From: Oleiagrimonas citrea
Lineage (GTDB): Bacteria; Pseudomonadota; Gammaproteobacteria; Xanthomonadales; Rhodanobacteraceae
DNA length: 64,000 nt
Assembly: GCF_012395255.1 (NCBI RefSeq)
Contig: NZ_JAAZQD010000001.1
Location: 124,001 to 188,000, forward strand
Direction: 5' to 3'
Shown here: positions 1 to 9,393 of the stretch, one piece after another
Layout: every line of letters begins with the position of its first letter
How positions within the stretch are numbered: position 1 is the stretch's first letter
Notes under the pieces: generated by a model
The model's input: the letters and a program-made list of their open reading frames with translations, nothing else
Told to the model about the DNA's origin: nothing
Database searches by the model: none
Position numbers and translations under genes: made by a program

Positions 1-557
1 AACGGGTGCAGATGCAATGCATTGCGCTCGAACAATGCGTCGGTATAGCGGCGCGTGCGCAACTGCTCACGCAACACGGCCTGAGGCACCCATGTCCACT
101 CGGTATCGAAATGGCGAGCCAGCAGCCGCTGCCGGTCCAGCAGTCGCCGTGGATCGCTGAACCAGTTGGCCCAGAGCACGCCGGCATCGACCGTGTCGCA
201 ATCGATGTCGTATTCGGCTATCCGTCCTCGGATCCTTCGAACGGCCTCGACCGTGCGCAGAAAAAGTGCCTTTGCGGCTTGTGCACCGAGCTGATTCAGC
301 AGGGCCTGCTCGCCAAGGGAGTAGCCGGCGAACACGAATCCGCCATTGCGCCCGGAGGCGCCGAAACCGATCCGCTCGCTTTCCAGCAGACAGACATCGC
401 GGACGCCTCGCTCGGCCAGACCGAGCGCCGTATTGAGGCCGGCAAATCCGCCGCCGACCACGATCACACTGGCATCGCGGCACCCCTGCAGCGGTTCGTA
501 CACGGGAACGTCTGCCGCCGTGGCTTGATAATACGAAAGCGTGGCGTCTTCGTTCAT
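1..557 (-). CDS. FAD-dependent amine oxidase, DAO family (partial)
   Basis: This is the N-terminal 185 residues of an FAD-dependent oxidoreductase; the rest lies beyond base 1. The translation begins MNEDATLSYYQATAAD and carries a dinucleotide-binding motif (VVGGGFAGLNTALGLAERG), then GFGASGRNGGF, typical of the D-amino-acid oxidase fold. The segment ending NALHLHP resembles gamma-glutamylputrescine oxidase (PuuB) and related polyamine or amino-acid oxidases. The flavin would oxidise an amine with release of H2O2. The gene lies 71 bases downstream of galU on the same strand and could be a loosely coupled last operon member. The substrate cannot be told from the fragment. Confidence 0.85.
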   Translation of the reverse strand, partial: MNEDATLSYYQATAADVPVYEPLQGCRDASVIVVGGGFAGLNTALGLAERGVRDVCLLESERIGFGASGRNGGFVFAGYSLGEQALLNQLGAQAAKALFLRTVEAVRRIRGRIAEYDIDCDTVDAGVLWANWFSDPRRLLDRQRLLARHFDTEWTWVPQAVLREQLRTRRYTDALFERNALHLHP

Positions 558-628
558 GCGGACACCTCTGGCCTGATCCGCTCCGCGGCATAGCGGTTCA
601 CGGGAAAGATGCGCGGTGACGAACGCGC

Positions 629-1501
629 TCAGTGATCGGCGAGCACTTCGTGCACGGCCGACGCCAGCTCCGGATCGCGCAGCGCAAGATGCAGCGTCGC
701 GCGCACCAGGCCGCGCTTGTTGCCACAATCGAAACGTTGTCCCTGGAAACGGTAGGCCAGCACGCTCTGCTGATGCAGCAGGCCCTCGATCGCATCGGTC
801 AGCTGGATCTCGCCGCCGCTGCCGGGACGTGTCTGCTCGAGCAAATCGAAAATACGACTCGGCAGGACATAGCGTCCGACCACGCCGAGATTGCTCGGTG
901 CATCCTCGGGATTCGGTTTCTCGACCATGTGGCGAATCTTGGCCGCACGTTCATCGACCTCGTCACCGGTCGCGACGATGCCGTACTTGTGGGTCTGGTC
1001 GTTCGGCACTTCCTCGACCGCGATCACGCCAGCGTCATGCGTCAGCGCGGCCTCGGCCATCTGGCCCAGCGCGCCCACGCCGTCATGCAGAATCAAATCG
1101 TCGGGCAGCATCACGCCGAACGGCTCGTCGCCCACTACCGGCTTGGCGCAGAGTACGGCATGCCCCAGCCCCAGGGCCTCCGGCTGCGTGACGAAGATCG
1201 CGCGGACATGCGAGGGAAGCGTGCTGCGCACCAGTGCCAAAAGCGCATCCTTGCCCTTTTCCTCGAGCTTGGCCTCCAGCTCGTAGGCCTTGTCGAAGTA
1301 GTCGGCGATGGCGTGCTTGTAGCGATTGGTGACGAAGATCAGCGTATCGGCACCGGCATCGACGGCTTCGTCCACGGCGTACTGGATCAGCGGACGGTCC
1401 AGTACCGGCAGCATTTCCTTGGCCACGACCTTGGTCGCGGGAAGGAAACGGGTGCCTAGACCGGCCACGGGAAAGACGACTTTGCGCAAACGCTTGCTCA
1501 T
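629..1501 (-). CDS. galU: UTP-glucose-1-phosphate uridylyltransferase
   Basis: The 290-residue protein makes UDP-glucose from UTP and glucose 1-phosphate for LPS, capsule and trehalose synthesis. The nucleotidyltransferase signature is intact at the N-terminus (GLGTRFLPATKVVAKEM), followed by the PLIQYAVDEA stretch. Length is normal for bacterial GalU. The ATG overlaps the stop of the upstream WbpM-like gene by four bases (ATGA), so the two are translationally coupled. It is the distal gene of the lapA-lapB-wecA-like-wbpM-like-galU run, consistent with a role in supplying sugar nucleotides for surface polysaccharide. Confidence 0.96.
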   Translation of the reverse strand: MSKRLRKVVFPVAGLGTRFLPATKVVAKEMLPVLDRPLIQYAVDEAVDAGADTLIFVTNRYKHAIADYFDKAYELEAKLEEKGKDALLALVRSTLPSHVRAIFVTQPEALGLGHAVLCAKPVVGDEPFGVMLPDDLILHDGVGALGQMAEAALTHDAGVIAVEEVPNDQTHKYGIVATGDEVDERAAKIRHMVEKPNPEDAPSNLGVVGRYVLPSRIFDLLEQTRPGSGGEIQLTDAIEGLLHQQSVLAYRFQGQRFDCGNKRGLVRATLHLALRDPELASAVHEVLADH

Positions 1502-3402
1502 GCGGCTCCTTCATTTTCTGCAGGGTGCAACGGCACGACGTTGTCGGATGCCGGTGTTTCATTCCAGCGGAACTCCGGAAGCAGATGCGAGATGAGATCC
1601 TGCATGGTGTCCTCGTCGCAGTCGCGCACGGACTTCTCGAGTTGGTCCAGCTGCGCACAGAGAAGCTCCCAGGCCATCTCGCGCGAGCGAGCCAGGAAGA
1701 TCTTCGCATGCGTGGTCGCGCAATATTCCTCGCGCGCGTGGAACAACTCCTCGAACAGCTTTTCACCGGGGCGCAGGCCGGTGAACACGATCGGCACATC
1801 CTCTCCGGGTTCCTTGCCCGCCAACCGGATCATCTGCTCGGCCAGATCGCGAATGCGGATCGGTTCGCCCATGTCCAGCGCGAAGATCTCGCCCCCCTGC
1901 CCCAGCGCCGAGGCCTGCAGAATCAGCTGGCAAGCTTCGGGAATGGTCATGAAGTAACGCGAGATCTCCGGATGCGTCACCGTGACCGGTCCGCCCTTGC
2001 GGATCTGCTCGCGGAACAGCGGTACGACCGATCCGGCGGAATCCAGTACGTTGCCGAAACGTACCGTGACGAAATGCGTGCGCCGCGACTGCCGCGAGAA
2101 GTTCTGGCAGAAAATCTCGGCCACACGCTTGCAGGCGCCCATGACACTGGTCGGATTGACCGCCTTGTCAGTGGAGATCAGGACGAAATGATCGACACCG
2201 CAACGATCCGCCGCGCGGGCAACCACTCGTGTGGTCAGGACGTTGTTGCGCACAGCCTCGCGCATCTGCCTTTGCAGCATAGGCACGTGCTTGTAGGCAG
2301 CGGCATGGAACACGATCTTCGGACGATACTTGTCGAACAGGGCATCGACGGCCGGCTGATCGCCGGCGTCGACCAGCAGCGCATGCAGCACCAGCTCCGG
2401 ATACTGCGCACCGAGTTCACGCTCGATTCGATAGAGGTTGTATTCGCAGCTTTCCACGATGACCAGTTCGCTGGCTCCGAGCCGAGCGACCTGGCGACAC
2501 AGTTCCGAACCGATCGAACCGCCGCCGCCCGTCACCAGTACCGTGTGCCCACTGATACTGGTGCGGATCGCAGTCCAGTCCAGCTGCACGCTGTCGCGAC
2601 CAAGCAGATCCTCGATGGCGACATCCTTGATCTGGTTGAACTGCGCGCGCCCCGCCACGACATCGTCCAGACGTGGAACCGTGCGGAACGGCACACCGGT
2701 CGCCTGACACAACTCGACCACCCGGCGCATCTGCGCCGTACTTGCTCCGGGCTGCGCGATGAGCAGCATCTCCGCGGCCACTTCGCCGGCCAGCGCCGGA
2801 AGCTGATCCAGTCGACCCAGTACGGGGATGCCGTGCACACGCGCACCGCGCAGCGCGGCGTCGTCGTCGACGAAGCCGACCAGCCGATAGCGGCTGTCGC
2901 GACGAAGGTCACGCGCCAGTGTCTCGCCGGCGCGACCGGCGCCGATCACCAGGACTCGACGGCTCTTCTGGCTGGCGAAGAGATCCAGGCGGCTGTCCTT
3001 CCAGAAACGGTAGGCCAGACGCGGCCCCCCCAGCAGAACCGAGAGCGTGACCGGGTAAAGGAACAACACCGACCGCGGCACACCGGCCAGACGACTGTAG
3101 AGAAACAGTGTCAGTCCGATGCCGAGCGTGCCCACGACGGCCGCGCGGGCGATGTTCCAGAGATCGGGCAGACTCGCAAAGCGCCAGAGTCCCTTGTATA
3201 GACCGGTCCAGGCGAACACGGCGCCCTGCACGGCCAGCACGATGGGGAATTCGAGAGGCAGGAAGTCCGCCTGCCCCGTGGTGTGCACCAGAACATAACG
3301 CAATGCCTTGGCGAGCCACCAGGCCAGCGCGACCATGGCCAGGTCGTGCAGCACGACAGCCAGTCTCGGATGGATCACGCCGATCAATCTACGCGTGCGC
3401 AT
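1498..3402 (-). CDS. WbpM/CapD-type nucleotide-sugar epimerase/dehydratase, membrane form
   Basis: The 634-residue protein has about four N-terminal membrane segments (residues 12-130), a first nucleotide-binding site (GAGRAG, 154-159), and a C-terminal SDR domain with TGGGGSIG at 291-298. The catalytic YxxxK of ordinary SDRs is replaced by Met421-x3-Lys425 within STDKAVNPTSVMGACKR, as is usual for large WbpM/FlaA1-like UDP-GlcNAc 4,6-dehydratases. These make UDP-4-keto-6-deoxy sugars for O-antigen. The start overlaps the upstream glycosyltransferase gene by 14 bases and the stop overlaps galU by four. The exact sugar product is inferred only from family. Confidence 0.9.
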   Translation of the reverse strand: MRTRRLIGVIHPRLAVVLHDLAMVALAWWLAKALRYVLVHTTGQADFLPLEFPIVLAVQGAVFAWTGLYKGLWRFASLPDLWNIARAAVVGTLGIGLTLFLYSRLAGVPRSVLFLYPVTLSVLLGGPRLAYRFWKDSRLDLFASQKSRRVLVIGAGRAGETLARDLRRDSRYRLVGFVDDDAALRGARVHGIPVLGRLDQLPALAGEVAAEMLLIAQPGASTAQMRRVVELCQATGVPFRTVPRLDDVVAGRAQFNQIKDVAIEDLLGRDSVQLDWTAIRTSISGHTVLVTGGGGSIGSELCRQVARLGASELVIVESCEYNLYRIERELGAQYPELVLHALLVDAGDQPAVDALFDKYRPKIVFHAAAYKHVPMLQRQMREAVRNNVLTTRVVARAADRCGVDHFVLISTDKAVNPTSVMGACKRVAEIFCQNFSRQSRRTHFVTVRFGNVLDSAGSVVPLFREQIRKGGPVTVTHPEISRYFMTIPEACQLILQASALGQGGEIFALDMGEPIRIRDLAEQMIRLAGKEPGEDVPIVFTGLRPGEKLFEELFHAREEYCATTHAKIFLARSREMAWELLCAQLDQLEKSVRDCDEDTMQDLISHLLPEFRWNETPASDNVVPLHPAENEGAA

Positions 3403-4420
3403 GCCCGCCCCTCCTCGACACGCGCTGCAGACAATGTCGACGCACCAGCCACCAGATCAGCATGGTCACCGCATACGCGATCACGCAGATCCAGAATGCA
3501 AATCGCGGATCGCGCGCGGACAGCCACGCCAAGGGAGCGACAACCGCCAGGTTGTAGATCAGATAGAGCCATCCGGTTCGTCCGTGGGAAAAGCCGCTGC
3601 GTACCAACCATTGGTACAGATGCTCGCGGTGTGCAGTGTACCAACGACGGCCTCGCAGTATGCGACCGACCAGCGTCATGCCCGCATCGACCATGAAGAC
3701 CGCATGCAAGATGAGAACCGTCCACAACGCCGCAATATCTTCCCGGCACCATAACGCGGCCAGCATGAACACCAACAAGCCGGCGCCGCCGCTGCCCACG
3801 TCGCCCATGAAAATGCGTGCCGGCGGCAGGTTATAGACCAGGAACCCCGTTGCCGCGGCGGAGAGCGCGAGATTCAGCATGGCCAGATGCGGCAGCCCCT
3901 GCCATGCGCACAACACCGCCGAGAACCACCCGACGAACACCAGTTGCATGCCGAGCATGCCGTCGCTGCCGTCCATGAAGTTGTGCAGATTCACGCTCCA
4001 TGCGGCAACCAGCACCATCGGGGGCAACCACCAGAACGACCACCCGGCCGACACGACCAGACATGCGCAGAACAAGGCAGCCGCCAGCAGATGCACAACC
4101 AGTCGCGGCAAAGCCGGAAGGTTTCGGTGATCGTCCAGCCAGCCGACGCAAGCGACCAGCAGCGCAGCCAACAGAAAAGCCGCGCCAAGCATGGAGGGCA
4201 AGGTGAACCAAAGCACCGGCGCCATCCCGAGCAAAGCGCCGAGAATCAGTCCCAACCCCCCGCCACGCGGCGTCGGCAGCGTATGTGAACGGCGCTGTCC
4301 CGGGTGATCGAGCATGCCGCGCCGGCGTGCGTAATCGACCATGAATCCGGTGACCAGCACGGCGACGAGCATGGACACCAGAACGGACACGGTCGCCAGG
4401 ACGAGCAGATGCAGGTTCAT
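3389..4420 (-). CDS. WecA/WbpL-family undecaprenyl-phosphate sugar-1-phosphate transferase
   Basis: The 343-residue polytopic membrane protein belongs to the MraY/WecA glycosyltransferase 4 family, which attaches a sugar 1-phosphate to undecaprenyl phosphate to start O-antigen or other glycan chains. Visible motifs are SHTLPTPRGGGLG (46-57), WLDDHRN (94-100), NFMDGSDGMLG (147-157), FMGDVGSGG (204-212) and a late HREHLYQ loop. I chose the ATG at 4420 rather than an upstream in-frame start because that would run into lapB, and MNLHLLVLATV begins the first membrane helix. It lies seven bases after lapB. WbpL and WecA cannot be separated by eye. Confidence 0.9.
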   Translation of the reverse strand: MNLHLLVLATVSVLVSMLVAVLVTGFMVDYARRRGMLDHPGQRRSHTLPTPRGGGLGLILGALLGMAPVLWFTLPSMLGAAFLLAALLVACVGWLDDHRNLPALPRLVVHLLAAALFCACLVVSAGWSFWWLPPMVLVAAWSVNLHNFMDGSDGMLGMQLVFVGWFSAVLCAWQGLPHLAMLNLALSAAATGFLVYNLPPARIFMGDVGSGGAGLLVFMLAALWCREDIAALWTVLILHAVFMVDAGMTLVGRILRGRRWYTAHREHLYQWLVRSGFSHGRTGWLYLIYNLAVVAPLAWLSARDPRFAFWICVIAYAVTMLIWWLVRRHCLQRVSRRGGHAHA

Positions 4421-4427
4421 GGGCGAC

Positions 4428-5600
4428 TCACTCGTTGGCCACGCCGAGAATCGGCAGCACCGTCGACCAGTTCTTGCAACTCGGACACTGCCAGTGGTGC
4501 GCCTTGGCACCGAACCCGCACTGGCTGCAGCGATACATCGCCTGCCCGGCCAACAGCTTGCGCGTCAGGTCGCGCAGGATGAGGAAGTTGGCATGCGCCT
4601 CGCCGGATACCTTGTCCATGGTCGCGTCGATGAGCGCCATAAGGCCGCGCACCGAAGGCCGCATGCGCAGTTGCGCAGTGAGGAACTCGACAGCGGCGCG
4701 CTCGCCATCGCGTTCGCGGTAGATCTGCGTCAACGCGAGCACGGGCGAGATGCCGTGATACTGCTCGATGACATCCTGCAGAAAATTTTCGGCACGCGTC
4801 ATGTGCCCGGCTCGGGCATAGCTTTGCAGCAGAGGCGGGAGGATCTCGGGAACGAAGGCCAGATTGGAGCGTGCGGCACATTCATAGCTCTCAATAGCCG
4901 CCTCGTCGTCGCCAGCATGCGCATGCATGGCGCCATCGATCATGTGCGCACGCACGCATCCCGCCTCGTGCTCGAACGCCTGCTTCAAATAATTGGCGGC
5001 ATCTTCCACGGCGCCGTGATGACGCGCCTGTTCGGCCAGTTCGCAATAGAACTGGGCGATGTCGTGCGATTGCGACTGACCTGTCATCTTCTCCAGGCGG
5101 CGGGCGTGCTCGATCGCCTGATGCCAGTCGCGTTCGTGCTGGTAGATGGCGATCAAATGACGCAGGGCCGAGGGGGCATGCGCGTTCATCGCGGCCAGAT
5201 CGGCGAACAGCGTCTCGGCGCGATCGAGCAGACCGGCACGCATGTAGTCTTCGCCCAATTCGAGCAGCGCGACCGTCTTCATGTCGTCGCTGAGATTGGG
5301 GCGCGAGACCAGATGCTGATGGATGCGAATGGCGCGATCGACCTCGCCTCGGCGACGGAACAGATTGCCCAGCGCCAGATGCGTCTCGACGGTGTCGCGA
5401 TTGTATTCGGCCAGACGCAGGAAGACCTCGATGGCCTTGTCCTGCTCCTCGTTGAGCAGATAATTCAGGCCCCGGAAGTAATCCGAGGACAGTGCGTTCA
5501 CGCGTGCGCCGGAATGACGCGCACCGGCACGCCGCGCAATCCACCAGCCGCTCAGAAAGGCCAGCGGCAGTAGTGCGCTCAACAGATAGATCGGATTCAT
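4428..5600 (-). CDS. lapB: LPS assembly regulator LapB (YciM)
   Basis: The 390-residue protein has one N-terminal membrane anchor (MNPIYLLSALLPLAFLSGWW), a series of TPR repeats through the middle, and a C-terminal rubredoxin-like zinc knuckle with Cys358, Cys361, Cys372 and Cys375 (CSQC and CPSC). In E. coli LapB acts with FtsH to control LpxC turnover, balancing LPS and phospholipid synthesis. The length matches the family. The start ATG overlaps the lapA stop (ATGA). The genes immediately downstream make surface polysaccharide, so LPS control and O-chain synthesis share a transcript here. Confidence 0.95.
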   Translation of the reverse strand: MNPIYLLSALLPLAFLSGWWIARRAGARHSGARVNALSSDYFRGLNYLLNEEQDKAIEVFLRLAEYNRDTVETHLALGNLFRRRGEVDRAIRIHQHLVSRPNLSDDMKTVALLELGEDYMRAGLLDRAETLFADLAAMNAHAPSALRHLIAIYQHERDWHQAIEHARRLEKMTGQSQSHDIAQFYCELAEQARHHGAVEDAANYLKQAFEHEAGCVRAHMIDGAMHAHAGDDEAAIESYECAARSNLAFVPEILPPLLQSYARAGHMTRAENFLQDVIEQYHGISPVLALTQIYRERDGERAAVEFLTAQLRMRPSVRGLMALIDATMDKVSGEAHANFLILRDLTRKLLAGQAMYRCSQCGFGAKAHHWQCPSCKNWSTVLPILGVANE

Positions 5601-5857
5601 GCGTCGGCCACGTCCTTGCGAGCCTTGCGGGTTCGACGCCGGTCGCGCAGATGCCTCGCGCTGACGCCCCACCAGGCAGTGAATCCGCCCAGCAGCCAGC
5701 CCAGCACGAGCGCCGCGAGCAATGCGCCGCCCTTGGGAAGTTCCGCTTGCGCGAAACCGAAGTCATAGCCGACCAGGTCGGCATTCAGTGCGCCGAACAC
5801 GACGCCGGCGGCAATACAGACGAGCAGCAGAATGAGAATCAGGATGCGCATGCGCAA
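5597..5857 (-). CDS. lapA: LPS assembly protein LapA (DUF1049)
   Basis: The 86-residue inner-membrane protein has two hydrophobic helices (about 4-24 and 44-64) separated by GALNADLVGYDF, the usual LapA arrangement, and an Arg/Lys-rich cytoplasmic tail. LapA is the small partner of LapB in LPS homeostasis. An alternative Met start lies at codon 3. It precedes lapB with a four-base overlap and follows ihfB by about 50 bases, the conserved gammaproteobacterial order rpsA-ihfB-lapA-lapB. Confidence 0.9.
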   Translation of the reverse strand: MRMRILILILLLVCIAAGVVFGALNADLVGYDFGFAQAELPKGGALLAALVLGWLLGGFTAWWGVSARHLRDRRRTRKARKDVADA

Positions 5858-5910
5858 AGACTACCCGATTGCCCCTTCGACGCACAGACACGCCGTGCGT
5901 GCTGCGACGA

Positions 5911-6201
5911 TCAGTCGTCGCCGCCGTTGTTGACGCGTTCGCGCAGTTCTTTGCCCGGCTTGAAATGCGGCACGTGCTTGCCCGGAAGGGCCACGGCCTC
6001 GCCGGTCTTCGGGTTGCGACCCATGCGCGGCGGCCGATAGTGCAGCGAGAAGCTGCCGAAGCCACGCACCTCGATTCGGTCGCCTTCGGACAGTGCGCGA
6101 CTCATCTGCTCGAGCAGACCCTTCACGGCCATCTCGACATCGCTGTAGGCCAGATGCGTCTGTCCGCGCGCCAGCGCTTCAATCAGTTCGGATTTGGTCA
6201 T
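5911..6201 (-). CDS. ihfB: Integration host factor subunit beta
   Basis: The 96-residue DNA-bending protein begins [17 protein letters not shown] and contains the HU/IHF signature [22 protein letters not shown], with the DNA-intercalating proline in that arm. The C-terminus [13 protein letters not shown] is typical of IHF-beta. With IHF-alpha (not in this window) it forms the heterodimer used in transcription, replication and recombination. The start at 6201 gives the normal family length; upstream in-frame codons would add about 41 unrelated residues. Confidence 0.96.
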   Translation of the reverse strand: MTKSELIEALARGQTHLAYSDVEMAVKGLLEQMSRALSEGDRIEVRGFGSFSLHYRPPRMGRNPKTGEAVALPGKHVPHFKPGKELRERVNNGGDD

Positions 6202-6340
6202 GGTACCCGCAGTTTCCCTGGTGCACAGACCGTACAGCTCCCCTGTCAAGCCGTGCCTTGTTTGCAATCTGCTCCCCCTGTGCATGACGCATGCGGATGC
6301 GCCACGCGAGCAGGAATACCCCATCTTTCACAACAAGACC

Positions 6341-6368
6341 GTGCGGGGCGGCACAAACCGCCCCGCAC
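6341..6368 (-). terminator. rho-independent terminator of rpsA
   Basis: An 11-bp perfect stem (GTGCGGGGCGG against CCGCCCCGCAC) closes a six-base loop just after the rpsA stop. Read on the minus strand it is followed by GGTCTTGTTGTG, a moderately T-rich tail. It should separate rpsA from ihfB, which then needs its own promoter or readthrough. Confidence 0.75.
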
Positions 6369-6379
6369 TCGTCCCTTCC

Positions 6380-8056
6380 TTACTCGGAGTCGGGCTTGTT
6401 CATCTGCTCCTGCAGCAACGCACCCAGCTTGGTGGTGCCGCCGGCAGTACCCTGGTACTCGGCCAGCGTTTCCTTCAGCTCGGCCTCGTCCTTGGCGCGG
6501 ATCGAGATCTGCAGCATGCGACCACGACGATCCATGCCGGTGAAGCGGGCTTCGACTTCGTCACCGACCTTGAGATGATCGGTGGCGTCCTCGATGCGCT
6601 CCTTGGCAATGTCGTTGGCACGCAGGTAGGCCTCGACACCATCGCCCAGGTCGACCACGGCGCCCTTGGCGTCGACTTCCTTGACCGTGCCCTTGACGAT
6701 CGTGCCGCGCGGATTCGCCGCCATGAACTGGCCGAACGGATCCTGCTCCATCTGCTTGATGCCCAGGCTGATGCGCTCGCGCTCGGGATCGACCGCCAGC
6801 ACCACCGCCTCGACTTCCTCGCCCTTCTTGAAGTCGCGGATCAGGTCTTCACCACCCTGCCACGAGATGTCGGACAGATGCACCAGACCGTCGATGCCGC
6901 CTTCCAGACCCACGAAGATGCCGAAGTCGGTGATCGACTTGATCTGACCGGAGACCTTGTCGCCCTTGTTGTGCATGGCGGCGAAGGCTTCCCACGGGTT
7001 GGACTGGGTCTGCTTGATGCCCAGCGAGATGCGGCGACGCTCCTCGTCGACGTCCAGCACCATGATCTCGATCTCGTCGCTGACCTGGACGACCTTGGCC
7101 GGATTGACGTTCTTGTTGGTCCAGTCCATCTCGGACACGTGGACCAGACCCTCGACGCCCGGCTCGATCTCGACGAAGCAGCCGTAATCGGTGACGTTGG
7201 AGACCTTGCCGAACAGGCGGCTGCCGACCGGGTAGCGGCGGGAGATGTTGACCCACGGGTCGTCGCCCAGCTGCTTCAGACCCAGCGAAACGCGGTTGCG
7301 CTCGCGGTCGAACTTCAGCACGCGCACGTCCAGCTCGTCGCCGACGTTGACGACTTCGGACGGATGGCGCACGCGCTTCCAGGCCATGTCGGTGATGTGC
7401 AGCAGGCCGTCGATGCCGCCCAGGTCCACGAACGCGCCGTAGTCGGTGAGGTTCTTGACCACACCGTGCACGATCGCGCCTTCGGTCAGGCGCTCCAGCA
7501 GCTTCTCGCGCTCCTCGGAGTACTCGCTCTCGACCACCGCGCGGCGGCTGACGACGAGGTTGTTACGGCGGCGGTCCAGCTTGATGATCTTGAACTCGAG
7601 GTCCTTGCCCTCGAGGTAGCTCGGATCGCGCACGGGACGCACGTCGACCAGCGAACCGGGCAGGAAGGCGCGAACGTCGCGAATGTCGACGGTGAAGCCG
7701 CCCTTGACCTTGCCGGAGATCTTGCCGGTGACGATCTCGTCCTTGTCGAAGGTTTCTTCCAGGTCGTCCCACACCATGGAACGCTTGGCCTTCTCACGCG
7801 AGAGCTTGGTCTCGCCGAAGCCGTCTTCGAGGGCTTCCAGCGCAACCTTGACCTCGTCGCCGACCTCGACTTCGAGGTCGCCGTTCTCGTTCTTGAACTG
7901 CTCGATCGGAACGATGCCTTCGCTCTTCAGGCCGGCGTTGATGACGACAACGTCGGGGCGGACCTCGACCACGATGCCGGACACAATGGCGCCGGGCTTG
8001 AGTCGGGCGAGGGTCTGTTCACTCTGTTCGAACAGTTCAGCGAAACTTTCAGTCAT
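6380..8056 (-). CDS. rpsA: 30S ribosomal protein S1
   Basis: The 558-residue protein is built of six S1/OB-fold RNA-binding repeats, visible as recurring blocks such as [20 protein letters not shown] and [15 protein letters not shown]1 recruits mRNA to the 30S subunit, especially transcripts with weak Shine-Dalgarno sequences. The length equals that of E. coli S1. It sits between cmk and ihfB as in most gammaproteobacteria. The 240-base gap to cmk presumably carries the rpsA promoter and leader; I see no convincing promoter boxes or hairpins there. Confidence 0.97.
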   Translation of the reverse strand: MTESFAELFEQSEQTLARLKPGAIVSGIVVEVRPDVVVINAGLKSEGIVPIEQFKNENGDLEVEVGDEVKVALEALEDGFGETKLSREKAKRSMVWDDLEETFDKDEIVTGKISGKVKGGFTVDIRDVRAFLPGSLVDVRPVRDPSYLEGKDLEFKIIKLDRRRNNLVVSRRAVVESEYSEEREKLLERLTEGAIVHGVVKNLTDYGAFVDLGGIDGLLHITDMAWKRVRHPSEVVNVGDELDVRVLKFDRERNRVSLGLKQLGDDPWVNISRRYPVGSRLFGKVSNVTDYGCFVEIEPGVEGLVHVSEMDWTNKNVNPAKVVQVSDEIEIMVLDVDEERRRISLGIKQTQSNPWEAFAAMHNKGDKVSGQIKSITDFGIFVGLEGGIDGLVHLSDISWQGGEDLIRDFKKGEEVEAVVLAVDPERERISLGIKQMEQDPFGQFMAANPRGTIVKGTVKEVDAKGAVVDLGDGVEAYLRANDIAKERIEDATDHLKVGDEVEARFTGMDRRGRMLQISIRAKDEAELKETLAEYQGTAGGTTKLGALLQEQMNKPDSE

Positions 8057-8298
8057 GTGATTTCCGTAGGATGGTAAAGGCCGAGGCCCGCATGTCCCGT
8101 AGGTTGTTCGCAGCCGGACTTGCGCTGCGTTGGATGCGGAGAAAACGGCCCGCCTGTTGTGGGTGCATCGGCACCGTTGATGTCAGTCCGTGCCGCGGCT
8201 CGGACTCCGTAAATGAGGCATCGGAAGCAGGTCTGGGAAACTTGCAAACCAAGTCCACGACCGCCCTTTTGCCCCCTTCTCCCCTGGGACGCGGACCT

Positions 8299-8982
8299 TC
8301 AGTCCGGCTGTACCAGGGCAATGACCTTTGCAACCACCGCGTCGATGGGCATGCCGGTCGAATCGACGAGCAATGCGCCCTCGGCGGGTTTGAGTGGAGC
8401 CACGGGGCGACTGGCGTCGCGTTCATCCCGTGCCTCGATCTCACGTTGCAGACCAGAAATTGTAACGCTGAGACCCTTTTCCTTCAACTGCTTATAGCGT
8501 CTTTTTGCACGCTCGGCAGCACTGGCCGTCAAAAAGACCTTGAACGGCGCATCCGGAAAGATCACGGTGCCCATGTCGCGACCGTCGGCGACCAGTCCCG
8601 GACGCTTGCGAAACGCCAATTGCTTGTCCCGCAAGGCTTCTCGCACGGCAGGAATGGCCGCGACCGCGGACGCGGCCGCGCCGCAGGTCTCGGTGCGGAT
8701 CTCGTCCGTGGCGTCATGCCCGTTCACGACCACCCGGGTGTCGCTGCCGTCCTCGCTCGGCCGAAAGCGGATTTTTGCCGCCAGCGCGCAGCGCGTGACC
8801 GCATCGGCATCCGTCAGGTCGATATCCGCCATTGAGGCAGCGTACCCGACCGCGCGGTACAACGCGCCGGAATCCAGCATGTGCCACCCCAGACGTTCGG
8901 CCACCAGTCGACTGACCGTCCCCTTTCCGGAACCGGATGGGCCGTCGATGGTCAGCACAGGGGCAAGGGGCTTGGAAGGCAT
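8299..8982 (-). CDS. cmk: Cytidylate kinase
   Basis: The 227-residue enzyme phosphorylates CMP and dCMP using ATP. The P-loop [13 protein letters not shown] is at the N-terminus, followed by the expected [14 protein letters not shown]; the CMP-binding [19 protein letters not shown] segment and the lid Arg-rich region RAKRRYKQL are present. It is the first gene of the conserved cmk-rpsA-ihfB-lapAB cluster and diverges from the acyl-CoA-binding protein gene. Confidence 0.96.
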   Translation of the reverse strand: MPSKPLAPVLTIDGPSGSGKGTVSRLVAERLGWHMLDSGALYRAVGYAASMADIDLTDADAVTRCALAAKIRFRPSEDGSDTRVVVNGHDATDEIRTETCGAAASAVAAIPAVREALRDKQLAFRKRPGLVADGRDMGTVIFPDAPFKVFLTASAAERAKRRYKQLKEKGLSVTISGLQREIEARDERDASRPVAPLKPAEGALLVDSTGMPIDAVVAKVIALVQPD

Positions 8983-9093
8983 GGCGACTCCGAATCAGGG
9001 CAATCCGGACCATTCTAGCCCGCGTTGACCCGTTTTCGGACGCATGCTACAAGCCGAGGGCATTCAGGGGGAATGCGGAAACGTGCCTGATTC

Positions 9094-9357
9094 ATGACCG
9101 ACCTACCGTCCCTGTTCGAACGCGCCGTGACTGCGGCCCGCCGTCTGCCGGAGCGACCCGGCAACGACACCCTGCTACGCCTCTACGCGCTCTACAAGCA
9201 AGCCACTGAAGGCGATGCAGACGGCCCGCAGCCGGGTTTCTTCGACTTCGTCGGCTGCGCCAAGCGAGAAGCGTGGGAGCAACTCGCCGGCATGACCGAC
9301 GACGAGGCCATGCGCAACTACATCACGTTGGTGCGCGCACTCGGCGCCAAGGTCTGA
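9094..9357 (+). CDS. Acyl-CoA-binding protein
   Basis: The 87-residue soluble protein matches the ACBP four-helix fold over its whole length: FERAVTAARRLPERPGNDTLLRLYALYKQATEGD, then PGFFDFVGCAKREAWEQL and the YITLV helix. The ligand-contacting YKQAT and K-x-x-AW motifs are conserved. ACBPs bind long-chain acyl-CoA esters and buffer or transport them in the cytosol; they are universal in eukaryotes but patchy in bacteria. The gene stands alone, divergent from cmk and convergent with zipA. Confidence 0.93.
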   Translation: MTDLPSLFERAVTAARRLPERPGNDTLLRLYALYKQATEGDADGPQPGFFDFVGCAKREAWEQLAGMTDDEAMRNYITLVRALGAKV

Positions 9358-9393
9358 GCCATCCCCGGACTGCACGCCGGACACGCATCCCGA

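Noticed and set aside
6194-8077. A 627-codon plus-strand frame antisense to rpsA
   Set aside because: It is a shadow of rpsA with repeats that only reflect the S1 repeats read backwards.
8057-8298. Possible leader RNA element or small gene between rpsA and cmk
   Set aside because: No convincing hairpin series, ribosome site or coding bias was found; it is treated as the rpsA upstream region.
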